In this document: positions 54,870 through 64,000 of the stretch, in pieces
Layout of the letters: each line of letters starts with the position of its first letter
Numbering within the stretch: the first letter of the stretch is position 1
Program-made: the position numbers and the translations under genes
Assembly: GCF_009832905.1 (NCBI RefSeq)
Contig: NZ_CP047135.1
Location: forward strand, 660,001 to 724,000
Source of the DNA: Stenotrophomonas sp. 364
Lineage (GTDB): Bacteria > Pseudomonadota > Gammaproteobacteria > Xanthomonadales > Xanthomonadaceae
Length of the DNA: 64,000 bases
Direction: 5' to 3'
Notes under the pieces: generated by a model
What the model was told of the DNA's origin: nothing
The model's input: the letters and a program-made list of their open reading frames with translations, nothing else
The model's database searches: none

Positions 54870-56231
54870 TCAGTGCAGCAGGATCAGGGTGGCCAGCCCA
54901 AGGAAGCTGAAGAAGCCCATCACGTCGGTGACGGCGGTCACCACCACGGTGCCGGCCACGGCCGGATCCACGTTCATGCGCTTGAGCATCAGCGGCAGCA
55001 GCACGCCGGCCAGAGCTGCGGCGCAGAAGTTGATGATCAGCGCCAGGGTGATGACCAGCGACAGCAGGAAACTGTGGAACCACAGGAAGGCGATGATGCC
55101 CACCACCGTGCCGATCAGCGTGCCGTTGATCAGCGCCACCCGCGATTCCTTCCACAGCAGGATGCGTGCATTGCTCGGGCCCACTTGGCCCAGCGCGATG
55201 CCGCGCACCATCAGGGTCAGCACCTGCACGGCGGCATTGCCGCCGACGCCGGCCACGATCGGCATCAGCACTGCCAGCGCCACCACCTTCTGCAGGGTCA
55301 GCTCGAACTGGCCGATGACACTGGCCGCGAGGAACGCGGTGCACAGGTTGATGCCCAGCCAGACCACGCGGCCGCGCACGGCCCGCTTGATCGGCGAGAA
55401 CAGGTCTTCCTCTTCGTCCAGACCGGCGGCGCCCAACGCCTGGTGCTCGGCCTGCGAACGGATGATGTCGACCACGTCATCGATGGTGATGCGGCCGAGC
55501 AGGATGTTGTTGTCGTCCACCACCGGCGCGGACACCCAGTCGTGATCGGAGAACTGCCGGGCCACTTCCTCGGCGCCCTCGCCGACGTCGATGGCCGGCT
55601 GCTCGTCGTCGATCAGCCGGTTGATCGGGGTGTTGTCTTCGTGGGTGACCAGCGCGGCCAGCGACAGCCGGCCCAGGTACTGGTGGCGGCGGCTGACCAC
55701 GAACAGGTGATCGGTGTGGTCGGGCAGTTCGCCACGCAGGCGCAAGTAGCGCAGCACCACGTCCACATTGACGTCGGCGCGCACGGTCACCACGTCCGGG
55801 TTCATCAGGCGGCCGGCGCTGTCCTCGGGGTAGGAAAGCACCTGCTCGAGCCGCTCGCGGTTCTCGCGGTCCATCGACTTGAGCACTTCGTCGATGACCG
55901 TGTCGGGCAGGTCTTCGACCAGGTCGGCCAGGTCATCGATGTCCAGGTCTTCGACCGCGGCGATGATTTCGTCCGGGTCCATGTCGGCCAGCAGGCTTTC
56001 GCGCACTTCTTCGCCGACGTGGACCAGCACCTCGCCATCGTCTTCCGGATCGACCAGGCCCCACACCACTTCGCGCTTCCCCGGCGGCAGCGATTCCAGC
56101 AGGTTGCCGATCTCGGCCGGCGCCAACGTGTTGACCAGCCGGCGCACCGGACCCAGTCGCCCGCTGTCCAGTGCATCGGACAACAGCCGCAGCTGGCGTG
56201 CCGTCTTGTCGTGGCGTACGGCTTCGGCCAT
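54870..56231 (-). CDS. mgtE: Magnesium transporter MgtE
   Basis: 453 residues: N-terminal superhelical MgtE_N domain (LLESLPPGKREVVWGLVDPE), two CBS domains around residues 130-255 that gate the channel by Mg binding, and five helices at the C-terminus with GVGGNAAVQVLTLMVRGIAL. Last large gene downstream of the PTS genes, separated by a SMAG pair. Confidence 0.95.
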   Translation of the reverse strand: MAEAVRHDKTARQLRLLSDALDSGRLGPVRRLVNTLAPAEIGNLLESLPPGKREVVWGLVDPEDDGEVLVHVGEEVRESLLADMDPDEIIAAVEDLDIDDLADLVEDLPDTVIDEVLKSMDRENRERLEQVLSYPEDSAGRLMNPDVVTVRADVNVDVVLRYLRLRGELPDHTDHLFVVSRRHQYLGRLSLAALVTHEDNTPINRLIDDEQPAIDVGEGAEEVARQFSDHDWVSAPVVDDNNILLGRITIDDVVDIIRSQAEHQALGAAGLDEEEDLFSPIKRAVRGRVVWLGINLCTAFLAASVIGQFELTLQKVVALAVLMPIVAGVGGNAAVQVLTLMVRGIALGQVGPSNARILLWKESRVALINGTLIGTVVGIIAFLWFHSFLLSLVITLALIINFCAAALAGVLLPLMLKRMNVDPAVAGTVVVTAVTDVMGFFSFLGLATLILLH

Positions 56232-56376
56232 GGGCAGCTCCTGCGGGAAAAGAAAAGGCCGCGATCCTGACAGGATGCGGCATGCGGGGTGGTCAGCGCG
56301 TCATTATCGCGTGCTTGTGTGTCAATCGGGTAGGGCACAGACGGCGATGCGCGTGGGACGCACGCATTCAACGACG

Positions 56377-56453
56377 GTAGTGCCGGCCGCTGGCCGGCAA
56401 CCACGCATGCCGATCCGAAGGTTCATGCGGAGCCGGCCAGCGGCCGGCACTAC
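56377..56453. repeat. SMAG pair that supplies the ptsI-like stop codon
   Basis: GTAG TGCCGGCCGC TG GCCGGCA, then the inverted unit AGCCGGCC AGC GGCCGGCACTAC. The CTAC at 56450-56453 is, on the minus strand, GTAG, whose TAG is the stop codon of the enzyme I gene. Confidence 0.8.
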
Positions 56454-58219
56454 CGGGCTTTTTCGATCCAGCGTTCAATGCCGCGGCGGTCGCGGGCCTG
56501 CATCAGCTTCGGCGCCATCGCCTGCAGCACGGACAGGTCGCTGTCGCGGATCGCGCGGCGCACTTCCAGCAGCGTGCCCGGGTGCAGGCTGAACTCGGTG
56601 AGGCCCAGGGCCAGCAGCAACGGGGTCATGCGCGGGTCGCCGGCGATCTCGCCGCACACCGCCACCGGGATGTCGTAGGCCTGGCCGGTGCGCAGGATAT
56701 GCGCCAGCAGGCGCACCACCGCCGGATGCAACGGCGAGTACAGCTCGGTGACCGCCTCGTTGTTGCGATCGGCCGCCAGCAGGTACTGCACCAGGTCGTT
56801 GGTGCCGATCGACAGGAAGTCGACCAGGTCGATGAAGCTCTCCAGCGCGATCGCCGCGGCGGGCACTTCGATCATTGCGCCAAAGGGAATGTGCTCGGCG
56901 ACCTCATGGCCTTCGGCGCGCAGCAGCTCGGCCTGCTTGGCCAGGCGCCGGCGCACCGCGAGGATCTCCTCGCGGGTACTCACCATCGGGATCAGGATGC
57001 GCAGCTTGCCGTAGGCCGAGGCACGCAGGATCGCGCGTAACTGGGTGTCGGCCACTTTCGGCCGGGCCAGCGACAGGCGGACGCCGCGCAGGCCCAACGC
57101 CGGGTTTTCCTCGTTGCTCAGGGTAAGTCCGGTGCGGTCGGCCTTGTCCGCGCCCAGGTCCAGGGTGCGGATGGTCACCGGCCGCCCGCTCATGCCGAGG
57201 GCGGCGTCGCGGTAGGTCTCAAACTGCTCCTGCTCATCGGGCAGCTCGTTACGCTGCAGGAACAGGAATTCGGTGCGGTACAGGCCCAGCCCGTGCGCGC
57301 CCAGCGCGTGGGCCTGGGTGACGTCTTCGCTGGATTCGGCATTGGCCAGCAGCGCGATGTCGACGTTGTCGCGGGTGCGGGTCGGCTTGGTGCGCAGGCG
57401 GCCGAGTTCGCGCTGTTCGCGCGCGTGTTCGCGCAGGCGCACGCGGTAGTCGCGCAGGTCCGGGGCCTGCGGGTTGATGGTGACCGTGCCGTCGCTGCCA
57501 TCCATGATCAGCACGTCGCCATCGGCGACCTTCTGCAGCACGTTGGGGACGTTGACGATCAGCGGCAAGTGCAGGCTGCGGGCCAGGATCGCGCTGTGCG
57601 ACAGCGCGCTGCCGCCGGCCGTGACGATGCCGACCACGCCGTGCGCCTGCAGCTGGGCCAGCTCGGACGGGGCGATGTTGTCGCAGACCAGGATTTCGCC
57701 GGCCATGCCTTTCACGTCCGGCGGGCGCTTCTGCAGGAACGCATGGATGCGGCCGATCACATGGTCCAGGTCGTCCATGCGGCTCTTCAGGTAGGCATCG
57801 TCCATGCCGTCGAAGACCTTGGCCAGGCGGTCGCGCTGCACGCGCAGGGCGTAGCCGGCGCTGTAGGGGCCACTGCGGATCAGCTCATCCAGCCCGAACA
57901 GCAGCTCCGGGTCGTCCAGCAGCAAGGCGTGCAGGTCGAGGAACTCGCCGACCTCCTTGTTCAGGGCACCCTGCAGGCGCTGGCGCAGGTCGTGCATTTC
58001 CGCACGCGCCGCGTCCACGGCCTGGTGCAGGCGCTCCAGTTCGGCCTCCACCTTGGCCGGGGGGATGCGCTGCTCGGCCACTTCCAGCGCGTGCGGCAGC
58101 CGCACCCGGGCGCGGCCGAGCGCATTGCCACGCGAGGCACCGTGTCCGGTCAACAGCAGCGCGCCGGACGCGGTCCGGCTGGCGGCGGTCGATCCCGGTC
58201 GCGACGGCTGCCCCGGCAT
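56450..58219 (-). CDS. ptsP: Phosphoenolpyruvate-protein phosphotransferase (PTS enzyme I)
   Basis: 589 residues. Enzyme I starts the PTS relay by autophosphorylation from PEP at His208 (GGSALSHSAILARS); the PEP-binding TIM-barrel carries LYRTEFLFL, IPMVSTREE and the C-terminal VAVCGEIAGDP. No GAF domain precedes it, unlike the nitrogen-PTS PtsP of enterics. It donates to the adjacent HPr. The symbol ptsP is used in Xanthomonadaceae annotations, but ptsI would fit equally. Confidence 0.92.
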   Translation of the reverse strand: MPGQPSRPGSTAASRTASGALLLTGHGASRGNALGRARVRLPHALEVAEQRIPPAKVEAELERLHQAVDAARAEMHDLRQRLQGALNKEVGEFLDLHALLLDDPELLFGLDELIRSGPYSAGYALRVQRDRLAKVFDGMDDAYLKSRMDDLDHVIGRIHAFLQKRPPDVKGMAGEILVCDNIAPSELAQLQAHGVVGIVTAGGSALSHSAILARSLHLPLIVNVPNVLQKVADGDVLIMDGSDGTVTINPQAPDLRDYRVRLREHAREQRELGRLRTKPTRTRDNVDIALLANAESSEDVTQAHALGAHGLGLYRTEFLFLQRNELPDEQEQFETYRDAALGMSGRPVTIRTLDLGADKADRTGLTLSNEENPALGLRGVRLSLARPKVADTQLRAILRASAYGKLRILIPMVSTREEILAVRRRLAKQAELLRAEGHEVAEHIPFGAMIEVPAAAIALESFIDLVDFLSIGTNDLVQYLLAADRNNEAVTELYSPLHPAVVRLLAHILRTGQAYDIPVAVCGEIAGDPRMTPLLLALGLTEFSLHPGTLLEVRRAIRDSDLSVLQAMAPKLMQARDRRGIERWIEKAR

Positions 58220-58221
58220 GG

Positions 58222-58491
58222 TCAGTTGTCCTCGTCGAAGCGCCGTTCGAACAGGCCCACCACCGCGTCCATCGCGGCGGCTTCGTCTTCGCCGTCGATG
58301 CGCACGGTGACCGGGGTGCCCTGGCCGGCGGCCAGCAGCATGACGCCCATGATGCTCTTGGCGTTGATCTCACGGCCCTTGGCGGCCATGGTCACGTTGC
58401 AGCGGAAAGGGGCGAGCTCCTGCACCAGCTTTGCAGTGGCGCGGGCGTGCAGGCCCAGGCGGTTGGATACGGTGAGTTCACGTTCAAGCAT
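58222..58491 (-). CDS. ptsH: HPr phosphocarrier protein
   Basis: 89 residues from ATG 58491. His15 (NRLGLHARATAK) accepts phosphate from enzyme I, and Ser46 (AKSIMGV) is the site for HPr kinase, matching hprK nearby. Start lies within the end of the EIIA gene, and its stop is two bases from the enzyme I start. Confidence 0.95.
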   Translation of the reverse strand: MLERELTVSNRLGLHARATAKLVQELAPFRCNVTMAAKGREINAKSIMGVMLLAAGQGTPVTVRIDGEDEAAAMDAVVGLFERRFDEDN

Positions 58492-58876
58492 CGTCGACAA
58501 TCGCTCCATTGCGAGTGCCTGCCGCGGCAGTGGCAGGCAGTTGATCCAGTCCCTGTTCCGGATAATTCATCACCCGCAACAACATCGGCAGGCTAAGCGC
58601 CGAAACCCGGCGTGCCGGGGTGCCCAGACGAGCCAGTTGCCCGGCCAGATTGCTGGGGCTGGCGCCGTACAGGTCGGTCAGGATCAGCACGCCCTGGCCA
58701 CTGTCCACCCGGCGCAAGGCGGCCGAGGCGAGTGGGAGCAGGACGTCCAGGTCTGCGTCGAACGGTACTTCGAAAGCTTCGGTCTTCAGCGGCAGGTGCC
58801 GCAGCAGCCGGGTCGCCACATCCAACAGGGACGTGCCGACGCCGGGGTGTGTTACGAGGAGAATGCCACAGGTCAT
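58484..58876 (-). CDS. PTS EIIA component of the mannose family
   Basis: 130 residues. Active-site His10 (ILLVTHPGVG) and LTDLYGASPSN of the EIIA-Man fold. No EIIB, EIIC or EIID permease genes are adjacent, so it probably works as a regulatory phosphocarrier. Overlaps the HPr start. Confidence 0.92.
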   Translation of the reverse strand: MTCGILLVTHPGVGTSLLDVATRLLRHLPLKTEAFEVPFDADLDVLLPLASAALRRVDSGQGVLILTDLYGASPSNLAGQLARLGTPARRVSALSLPMLLRVMNYPEQGLDQLPATAAAGTRNGAIVDDA

Positions 58877-58940
58877 CCCCGAACGTTAACAGGTCAACAT
58901 GAATTGGGGGTAGGGGGAGACCGCATGCGGGCCGCCCCGG

Positions 58941-58966
58941 GTAGCACCCGACCCTTGGTCGGGTGA
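58941..58966 (+). repeat. SMAG-type REP palindrome
   Basis: GTAG then CACCCGACC CTT GGTCGGGTG, a 9-bp stem, between rapZ and the EIIA gene. Confidence 0.7.
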
Positions 58967-59067
58967 CATTTCAAATGGCTCCAGTGGCCGCAAAAAAGCG
59001 CCTTCGCGCGCACGGCCCCCGATCCGGCGACATTTCTGTGTTCCAAATCAGGTGCCCAGGCACGCCG

Positions 59068-59958
59068 TCAATCCAGTTCCCGGTGGAAGGTGGCCACTTC
59101 CGGCCAGCCCTGCTCACGGGCGTGGCGGGCCATGCGTTCGGCCAGGTACACCGAGCGGTGCTTGCCGCCGGTGCAGCCGAAGGCCACGGTGACATAGCTG
59201 CGGGTATCGTTGCCCAGCCGCGGCAGCCAGGTATCCAGGAAGTCGATCAACTGGCCGGCATAGCGCTGCACGTCGGGCTGGGCGTCCAGGTACTCGCGCA
59301 CGGGGCGCTCGCGCCCGGACATCGGGCGCAGTTCGGGGTCCCAATGCGGGTTGGGCAGCACCCGGGCGTCGAACACGAAGTCGGCCTCGGCCGGCACGCC
59401 GCGCTTGTAGGCGAACGATTCGAACAGCAGCGACAGCTTGCTGCCATGGTTCAGCGCGAACTCGGTGACCACCTTGCGGCGCAGCTGGTGCACGTTGAGG
59501 GTGGTGGTGTCGATCACCGCGTCGGCGGCGCGCCGCAGCGGGGCGGTCAGTTCGCGCTCGCGCGCGATCGCTTCGGGCAGCGACAGGCCCAGCTGGCTGA
59601 GCGGGTGGCGGCGACGGGTGTCGGCGTAGCGCTTGAGCAGGGTTTCGTCGGTGGCATCGAAGAACAGCAGCTGCGCGTCCAGGCCGGCGGCCAGCGCATC
59701 TTCGCGCCAGTGCGAGAGCTGGCTCAGGTCGCTCTGCCCGCGCACGTCGATGCCCACGGCAAGGCGACGCGGCGCGTCGGCATCATGGCCGGCCAGCAGG
59801 CTGCGCACGAAGTCCGGCAGCAGGTTGATCGGCAGGTTGTCCGAACAGTAGTAGTCGAGGTCTTCGAAGGTTTTCAGTGCGACCGTCTTGCCGGAACCAG
59901 ACAGGCCACTGACGATGATCAGGGTGGCGGCGGTCGGGGCGGAGGCGGGGGTGTTCAT
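59068..59958 (-). CDS. rapZ: RNase adapter protein RapZ
   Basis: 296 residues. N-terminal P-loop [20 protein letters not shown], and a C-terminal RNA-binding/sensor domain ending in [15 protein letters not shown]. In enterics RapZ steers RNase E to the sRNA GlmZ. The hprK stop overlaps its start. Confidence 0.95.
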   Translation of the reverse strand: MNTPASAPTAATLIIVSGLSGSGKTVALKTFEDLDYYCSDNLPINLLPDFVRSLLAGHDADAPRRLAVGIDVRGQSDLSQLSHWREDALAAGLDAQLLFFDATDETLLKRYADTRRRHPLSQLGLSLPEAIARERELTAPLRRAADAVIDTTTLNVHQLRRKVVTEFALNHGSKLSLLFESFAYKRGVPAEADFVFDARVLPNPHWDPELRPMSGRERPVREYLDAQPDVQRYAGQLIDFLDTWLPRLGNDTRSYVTVAFGCTGGKHRSVYLAERMARHAREQGWPEVATFHRELD

Positions 59959-60905
59959 GGCGTTCGGCGTTCCAACAGGTTGCTGTGGCGGGCGATGAAC
60001 ATCGCCGCAGGATCGATGCCCTTGGTGCGCAGGATGTGCAGCCGGGTGGCCGCCTCGGTCAGCACCGACAGGTTGCGCCCGGGCATCACCGGCAGGGTGA
60101 TCAGCGGCACGTCCAGGTCCAGCACGTGGCGGGTGCCCGAATCGCCGGTGAGTCGCTCGTAACCATGCGGGGTGGGCTCGGTCATGGGCTTGGTCAGGTG
60201 CACGATCAGCCGAAGGTACTTGTTCTTCTTTACAGCGGTGTCACCGAACATCTCGCGCACGTTGAGCACGCCCAGGCCGCGCACTTCCAGCAGGTCCTGC
60301 AGCAGTTCCGGGCAGGTGCCGTCGAGCACGTCCGGGGCGATCTGGGTGAATTCCGGGGCGTCGTCGGCCACCAGCCGGTGCCCGCGGCTGAGCAGCTCCA
60401 GCGCCAGTTCGCTCTTGCCCGAACCCGCTTCACCGGTGATCAGCACGCCAATGGAGTAGATCTCCATGAACACGCCATGCAGGATCACCCGCGGCGCCAG
60501 CGTGCGCGCCAGGTGGTAGGACAGGTGGTTGAGCAGTTCGTGCCCGCGCTTGGGCGAGATCCACAGCGGGGTCTGCGATTCGTCGGCGGCCGCGCGCAGG
60601 TCTTCCGGGCATGCCTGGTTGCGCGTGATCACCAGCGCCAGCGGGTGCGAGTGCATGATCCGCTCGATGGTTTCCCAGCGTTGGCGCGAGTCCAGCGAGT
60701 CCAGCCAGGACAGCTCCTCGGTGCCCAGGATCTGCACCTTGTTGGGGTAGATCGCGTTGAGGTAGCCGGCCAGTGACGGCCGCCGCGAGACGGTGTTGCC
60801 CGCTTCCAGTTCGCGGCGCTCGCCCTGCTGCCCGGCCACCCAGCGCAGGGCCAGGCGGTCGCGCTGCTGTTCGAACAGCTCACGGGCGGTGATGCTGGTA
60901 TTCAT
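59955..60905 (-). CDS. hprK: HPr kinase/phosphorylase
   Basis: Phosphorylates HPr on Ser46 and reverses it with phosphate. 316 residues with P-loop [15 protein letters not shown] near 155-170 and the signature [15 protein letters not shown]-terminal domain [19 protein letters not shown]. Its presence with HPr and lone EIIA proteins supports a regulatory PTS. Overlaps ptsN (upstream) and rapZ (downstream). Confidence 0.95.
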   Translation of the reverse strand: MNTSITARELFEQQRDRLALRWVAGQQGERRELEAGNTVSRRPSLAGYLNAIYPNKVQILGTEELSWLDSLDSRQRWETIERIMHSHPLALVITRNQACPEDLRAAADESQTPLWISPKRGHELLNHLSYHLARTLAPRVILHGVFMEIYSIGVLITGEAGSGKSELALELLSRGHRLVADDAPEFTQIAPDVLDGTCPELLQDLLEVRGLGVLNVREMFGDTAVKKNKYLRLIVHLTKPMTEPTPHGYERLTGDSGTRHVLDLDVPLITLPVMPGRNLSVLTEAATRLHILRTKGIDPAAMFIARHSNLLERRTP

Positions 60906-61354
60906 GCGGCACTCGCCGGCGGGGGAAATTCGATGACCTGGCGCAGTGCCTCGCCGTCGCGCGCTTCGCGCAGCGCCTGGCGGACGTCCGGCTCGGAGAA
61001 CAACTCGGCCAGCTCTGACAGCAGCATCAGGTGTTGATGGGTGTAATGGGCTGGGACGGCAATGGCGAACACCAGGTCGACCGGTTCATCGCCGCCGAAC
61101 TCCACCGGGCTTTCCAGTCGCAGCAGGGCGCCACGTGGGCGCTCCAGCAACGGCGCGCGGCCGTGTGGAATGGCGATGCCGTGGCCGATCGCGGTGCTGC
61201 CCAGCTGCTCGCGCTGGCACAGGTTCTGGTAGATCAGGTCGGCATTGGCTTCGCGGCAGGCCAGCAGCCGGGCGGCGGCATGCAGGACGCTGTCGCGATC
61301 GGCGGCCGGCAACACTTGCGTGCGCACGGCCGCCAGGAGATCAGTCAAGGGCAT
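60902..61354 (-). CDS. ptsN: PTS IIA-like nitrogen regulatory protein PtsN
   Basis: 150 residues. EIIA-Ntr fold with His64 ([10 protein letters not shown]) as phosphoacceptor, and LVFAIAVP. Together with rpoN and hpf nearby it is the classic rpoN neighbourhood. Confidence 0.94.
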   Translation of the reverse strand: MPLTDLLAAVRTQVLPAADRDSVLHAAARLLACREANADLIYQNLCQREQLGSTAIGHGIAIPHGRAPLLERPRGALLRLESPVEFGGDEPVDLVFAIAVPAHYTHQHLMLLSELAELFSEPDVRQALREARDGEALRQVIEFPPPASAA

Positions 61355-61375
61355 GTCAGGGGAAGAACGAGGACG

Positions 61376-61693
61376 TCAGTCGTCATTGTCGCCCACTGGC
61401 AGCGGCGCGTGCTGCTGTTTTTTCTCCTTGTGCTTGATCACAAGGCGGTCCAGCTTGTCGGCCAGGATATCGATCGCGGCATACATGGTCTGACCGCCAG
61501 CCTCGGCGTGCAGGGTCTGGCCGGGGACGTTGGCACTGGCATCGACGTGGTGTTCGTTCTTGCGCAGCTCCAGGGTGACCCGCACCTCGCAGTGCTGGTC
61601 GAAGTGCTTGCCCAGGCGCTGCAGCTTGGTTTCCACGTACTCGTGCAGGGCCGGGGTGACTTCTACGTCTTTGCCAAACGTCTCGATGCGCAT
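61376..61693 (-). CDS. hpf: Ribosome hibernation promoting factor
   Basis: 105 residues of the short HPF/YfiA type. Core MRIETFGKDVEVTPALHEYV and YAAIDILADKLDRLVIKHKE. It dimerises ribosomes in slow growth. Lies just downstream of rpoN. Confidence 0.94.
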   Translation of the reverse strand: MRIETFGKDVEVTPALHEYVETKLQRLGKHFDQHCEVRVTLELRKNEHHVDASANVPGQTLHAEAGGQTMYAAIDILADKLDRLVIKHKEKKQQHAPLPVGDNDD

Positions 61694-61748
61694 CGGGTTT
61701 CTCCTTTGTTCGGATGAGCCAATGAACCTTTCCGCCGGGCGCGGTGCG

Positions 61749-63188
61749 TCAGGCGATTCGTACCCTTTCGTGCGAGGCGGAAATGTTCATGGCCTCACGA
61801 TACTTCGCCACGGTGCGGCGCGCTACCGGTATTCCCGAGGTCTTGAGCAGGTCAGCCAGCTTGGCGTCAGAAAGCGGCTTGCGCGGGTTCTCGTCGTCGA
61901 TCAGGCGCCGGATCATGGCCTGGATGGCGGTGCTGGACGCTTCGCCGCCACTGTCGGTGTCGATGCCCGAGGCGAAGAAGCTGCGCAGCGCCAGGGTGCC
62001 GCGCGGGGTGCGCACGTACTTGCGTGCGATCGCCCGGGAAATGGTCGATTCGTGCAGACCCAGTTCGGCCGCCACCTCGCGCAGGGTGAGCGGGCGCAGC
62101 GCCTGTTCGCCGAACTCCAGGAACGCGGCCTGCTGCTGCAGCAGGCTGCGCATCACCCGCAGCAGGGTTTCCCCGCGTGCCTCCAGGCCCTTGAGCAGCC
62201 AGCGCGCTTCCTGCAGGTGCGCGCGCAGGTAGCCGGCGTCGGCCTCGCCGCAGCGGCGGATCATCTGTTCGTAGCCGCGGTGGATGACCACCTTGGGCCC
62301 GGCATGGCCGGCCAGCGCGGCGCGCCAGACCCCGTTCTGGCGCCAGACCACGCAGTCGGGCACCACGTAGCTGTCGTGGGCCAGCTCGCCGATCTGGGCG
62401 CCCGGGCGCGGGTCCAGCGTGCGCAACAGCTGCACGGCCACGTCCACCTCGGCCACCGGTTCACGCAATTCGTGCGCCAGCCCGGCCACGCCGCTGCGCG
62501 GCAGGCGTTCCAGCGGGCCGTCGGCGATGCGCCGGGCCAGTGCCAGGCCGGGGGTATCGGGGCACAGTACGTCCAGCTGCAGCCGCAGGCATTCGCCCAA
62601 CGTGCGCGCGCCCACCCCGATCGGGTCGAAGCGCTGGATCTGGTGCAGCACCGTGAGGATCTCGGCGTCATCGGCATGAATGGCCGGCAGCAGGGTTTCG
62701 GCGATGGCAGACAACGGCTCGCGCAGGTAGCCATCGTCCTCGAACGCGTCGATCAGTGCCGCGCCGATGCTGCGGTCGCGGGTGGACAGGTGCGACAGGT
62801 GCAGCTGCCAGAGCAGATGGTCGACCAGGCTGTCGGTGTCGGCCACGCGCTCGGCGGCGGTACCGTTGTCGTCATCGTCGAACGAGCCGCCGCTGTTGCC
62901 GCTGCTCCAGTCGCCTTCACCCGGTGCCCAGTCTTCACTGGCCGAGGCCTGGTGCTCGCCGTCGCTGTGGGTGTCGGTGGGCGTGGGCGGGCGCTCGTCG
63001 TCGCTGGGCGCCGCGTCCAGGGCAGGCTCGACGTTCTCGGCCCAGTCCAGCAGGGGATTGGTTTCCACCGCCTCGGCGATTTCCAGCTCCAGCTCGGCGC
63101 TGGACATCTGCAACAGCTTGATCGCCTGACGCAGCTGCGGCGTCATGACCAGTTGTTGTCCCAGCGATGTCTGCAGCCGTGCTTTCAT
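61749..63188 (-). CDS. rpoN: RNA polymerase sigma-54 factor
   Basis: 479 residues. N-terminal activator-contact region (SLGQQLVMTPQLRQAIKLLQ), an acidic Ser/Asp linker (residues ~60-125), core-binding domain, helix-turn-helix and the RpoN box ARRTVAKYREA near the C-terminus. Controls enhancer-dependent promoters, including pilin and motility genes in related organisms. Confidence 0.97.
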   Translation of the reverse strand: MKARLQTSLGQQLVMTPQLRQAIKLLQMSSAELELEIAEAVETNPLLDWAENVEPALDAAPSDDERPPTPTDTHSDGEHQASASEDWAPGEGDWSSGNSGGSFDDDDNGTAAERVADTDSLVDHLLWQLHLSHLSTRDRSIGAALIDAFEDDGYLREPLSAIAETLLPAIHADDAEILTVLHQIQRFDPIGVGARTLGECLRLQLDVLCPDTPGLALARRIADGPLERLPRSGVAGLAHELREPVAEVDVAVQLLRTLDPRPGAQIGELAHDSYVVPDCVVWRQNGVWRAALAGHAGPKVVIHRGYEQMIRRCGEADAGYLRAHLQEARWLLKGLEARGETLLRVMRSLLQQQAAFLEFGEQALRPLTLREVAAELGLHESTISRAIARKYVRTPRGTLALRSFFASGIDTDSGGEASSTAIQAMIRRLIDDENPRKPLSDAKLADLLKTSGIPVARRTVAKYREAMNISASHERVRIA

Positions 63189-63229
63189 GCCTGTGCCGAA
63201 CGAAGGGAAGGCGCCGCAGCGGCCGGGCG

Positions 63230-63949
63230 TCAGAGCTTGAAGGTCTCTCCAAGGTAGACGCGACGGACATCGGCGTTGGCCAGAATCGCCTCTGGTGCCC
63301 CCTGCGCCAGTACGCTGCCTTCGTTGAGGATATACGCGCGGTCGCAGATTCCCAAGGTTTCCCGCACATTGTGGTCGGTGATCAGTACCCCGATGCCGCG
63401 CTGCTTGAGGTGGGTGACGATGCGCTGGATCTCGCCGACCGAGATCGGGTCCACGCCGGCGAAGGGTTCATCGAGCAGGATCAGCCGCGGCCGGGCGGCC
63501 AGCGCGCGGGCGATCTCGCAGCGACGGCGCTCACCGCCGGACAGGCTGGCGCCCAGCTGGTCGGCCACGTGGCCGATCTGCAGCTCGTCCAGCAGCGAAT
63601 TCAGCTCGGCCTCGCGGCCGGCCTTGTCCAGGTCCTCTCGCAGCTCCAGCACCAGCCGGATGTTGTCGGCCACGGTCAGCTTGCGGAACACGGACGGTTC
63701 CTGCGGCAGGTAACCCACGCCCTGCTTGGCCCGTGTGTACATCGGGTCGCCGGTGATGTCCTTGCCGTCCAGCACGATGCTGCCGGCGTCGGTTTCGACC
63801 AGGCCGACGATCATGTAGAAGCAGGTGGTCTTGCCGGCACCGTTGGGGCCCAGCAGGCCCACCACTTCTCCGGCTTCCAGGGTCAGACCGAAGTCCTTGA
63901 CCACTTCGCGCTGCTTGTAGCGCTTGCGCAGGCCTTTGGCGACGAGCAT
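63230..63949 (-). CDS. lptB: LPS export ABC transporter ATP-binding protein LptB
   Basis: 239 residues: Walker [11 protein letters not shown]-loop YLPQEPSVF, signature SGGERRR and Walker [14 protein letters not shown]. Powers LPS transport from inner to outer membrane. The start overlaps the lptA stop by one base (TAATG). Confidence 0.96.
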   Translation of the reverse strand: MLVAKGLRKRYKQREVVKDFGLTLEAGEVVGLLGPNGAGKTTCFYMIVGLVETDAGSIVLDGKDITGDPMYTRAKQGVGYLPQEPSVFRKLTVADNIRLVLELREDLDKAGREAELNSLLDELQIGHVADQLGASLSGGERRRCEIARALAARPRLILLDEPFAGVDPISVGEIQRIVTHLKQRGIGVLITDHNVRETLGICDRAYILNEGSVLAQGAPEAILANADVRRVYLGETFKL

Positions 63950-64000
63950 TACTTCTTGCTCCCGGCAGTGGGGACGGTGGTCTTGGCGGCCGGGGTGGCC
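63949..64000 (-). CDS. lptA: LptA, C-terminal end only
   Basis: Partial: the last 16 codons ([16 protein letters not shown]) before a TAA that overlaps the lptB start. The call rests on position upstream of lptB, as the tail alone is low complexity. The gene continues beyond the window. Confidence 0.6.
   Translation of the reverse strand, partial: ATPAAKTTVPTAGSKK

Noticed and set aside
53737..55545. 602-codon plus-strand frame across the esterase and mgtE genes
   Set aside because: Spans two real minus-strand genes and their intergenic DNA; no family features.

Overview
The window is chromosomal DNA of a gammaproteobacterium of the family Xanthomonadaceae, most likely Stenotrophomonas. The support is high GC; the gene order yceD-rpmF-fabH-(kinase-like)-fabD-fabG-acpP-fabF-pabB-mltG-tmk-holB-pilZ; the cluster lptA-lptB-rpoN-hpf-ptsN-hprK-rapZ-EIIA-HPr-EI-mgtE; and at least a dozen intergenic palindromes that begin with GTAG, the signature of the SMAG repeats of Stenotrophomonas maltophilia. 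The species assignment is inference.

Layout. 1-1.5 kb: end of ybaB, recR and a HIT gene. 1.7-6.1 kb (minus): Slp lipoprotein and a MoxR ATPase-DUF58-transglutaminase operon, divergent from a GT39 glycosyltransferase. 8-15.5 kb: maf, then the ribosomal protein L32 and fatty-acid synthesis cluster. 15.5-20 kb: pabB and an overlapping operon mltG-tmk-holB-pilZ, then tRNA-Val(CAC) with a near-consensus promoter. 20.3-22.9 kb (minus): an AT-richer accessory patch with a secreted NucA/NucB-type DNase and two SUKH (SMI1/KNR4) proteins. 23-39 kb: metabolic and regulatory genes (serine hydrolase, SDRs, PepSY membrane protein, LysR/MFS pair, remnant of a TonB-dependent receptor, GFA protein, DUF4105/lipoprotein-hydrolase pair, SoxR/MFS pair, LysR/SDR pair). 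38.8-42.7 kb: proC-yggS divergent from pilT-pilU. 42.8-51.8 kb: mixed housekeeping genes (aldo/keto reductase, hydrolase, YitT, tag, DUF4153, algH-ruvX-pyrB). 52-53.7 kb: a second AT-richer patch with a thioredoxin-fold CGFS protein and a small secreted protein with a four-cysteine tail. 53.7-64 kb (minus): esterase lipoprotein, mgtE, the PTS regulatory cascade, rpoN and lptB, with the end of lptA at the edge.

How the genes work together. Fab proteins build acyl chains on AcpP; MltG, Tmk and HolB serve wall and DNA synthesis; PilT and PilU power pilus retraction. EI, HPr, EIIA-Man, PtsN, HprK and RapZ form a phosphorelay with no sugar permease beside it, so it looks regulatory. Two accessory patches are the best places to look for something new: the DNase plus two SUKH putative immunity proteins, and the CGFS/cysteine-tail pair. 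The strongest regulatory sites are a SoxR box between soxR and an MFS gene, a perfect palindrome in front of a LysR gene, and a 187-bp multi-hairpin element upstream of fabD.
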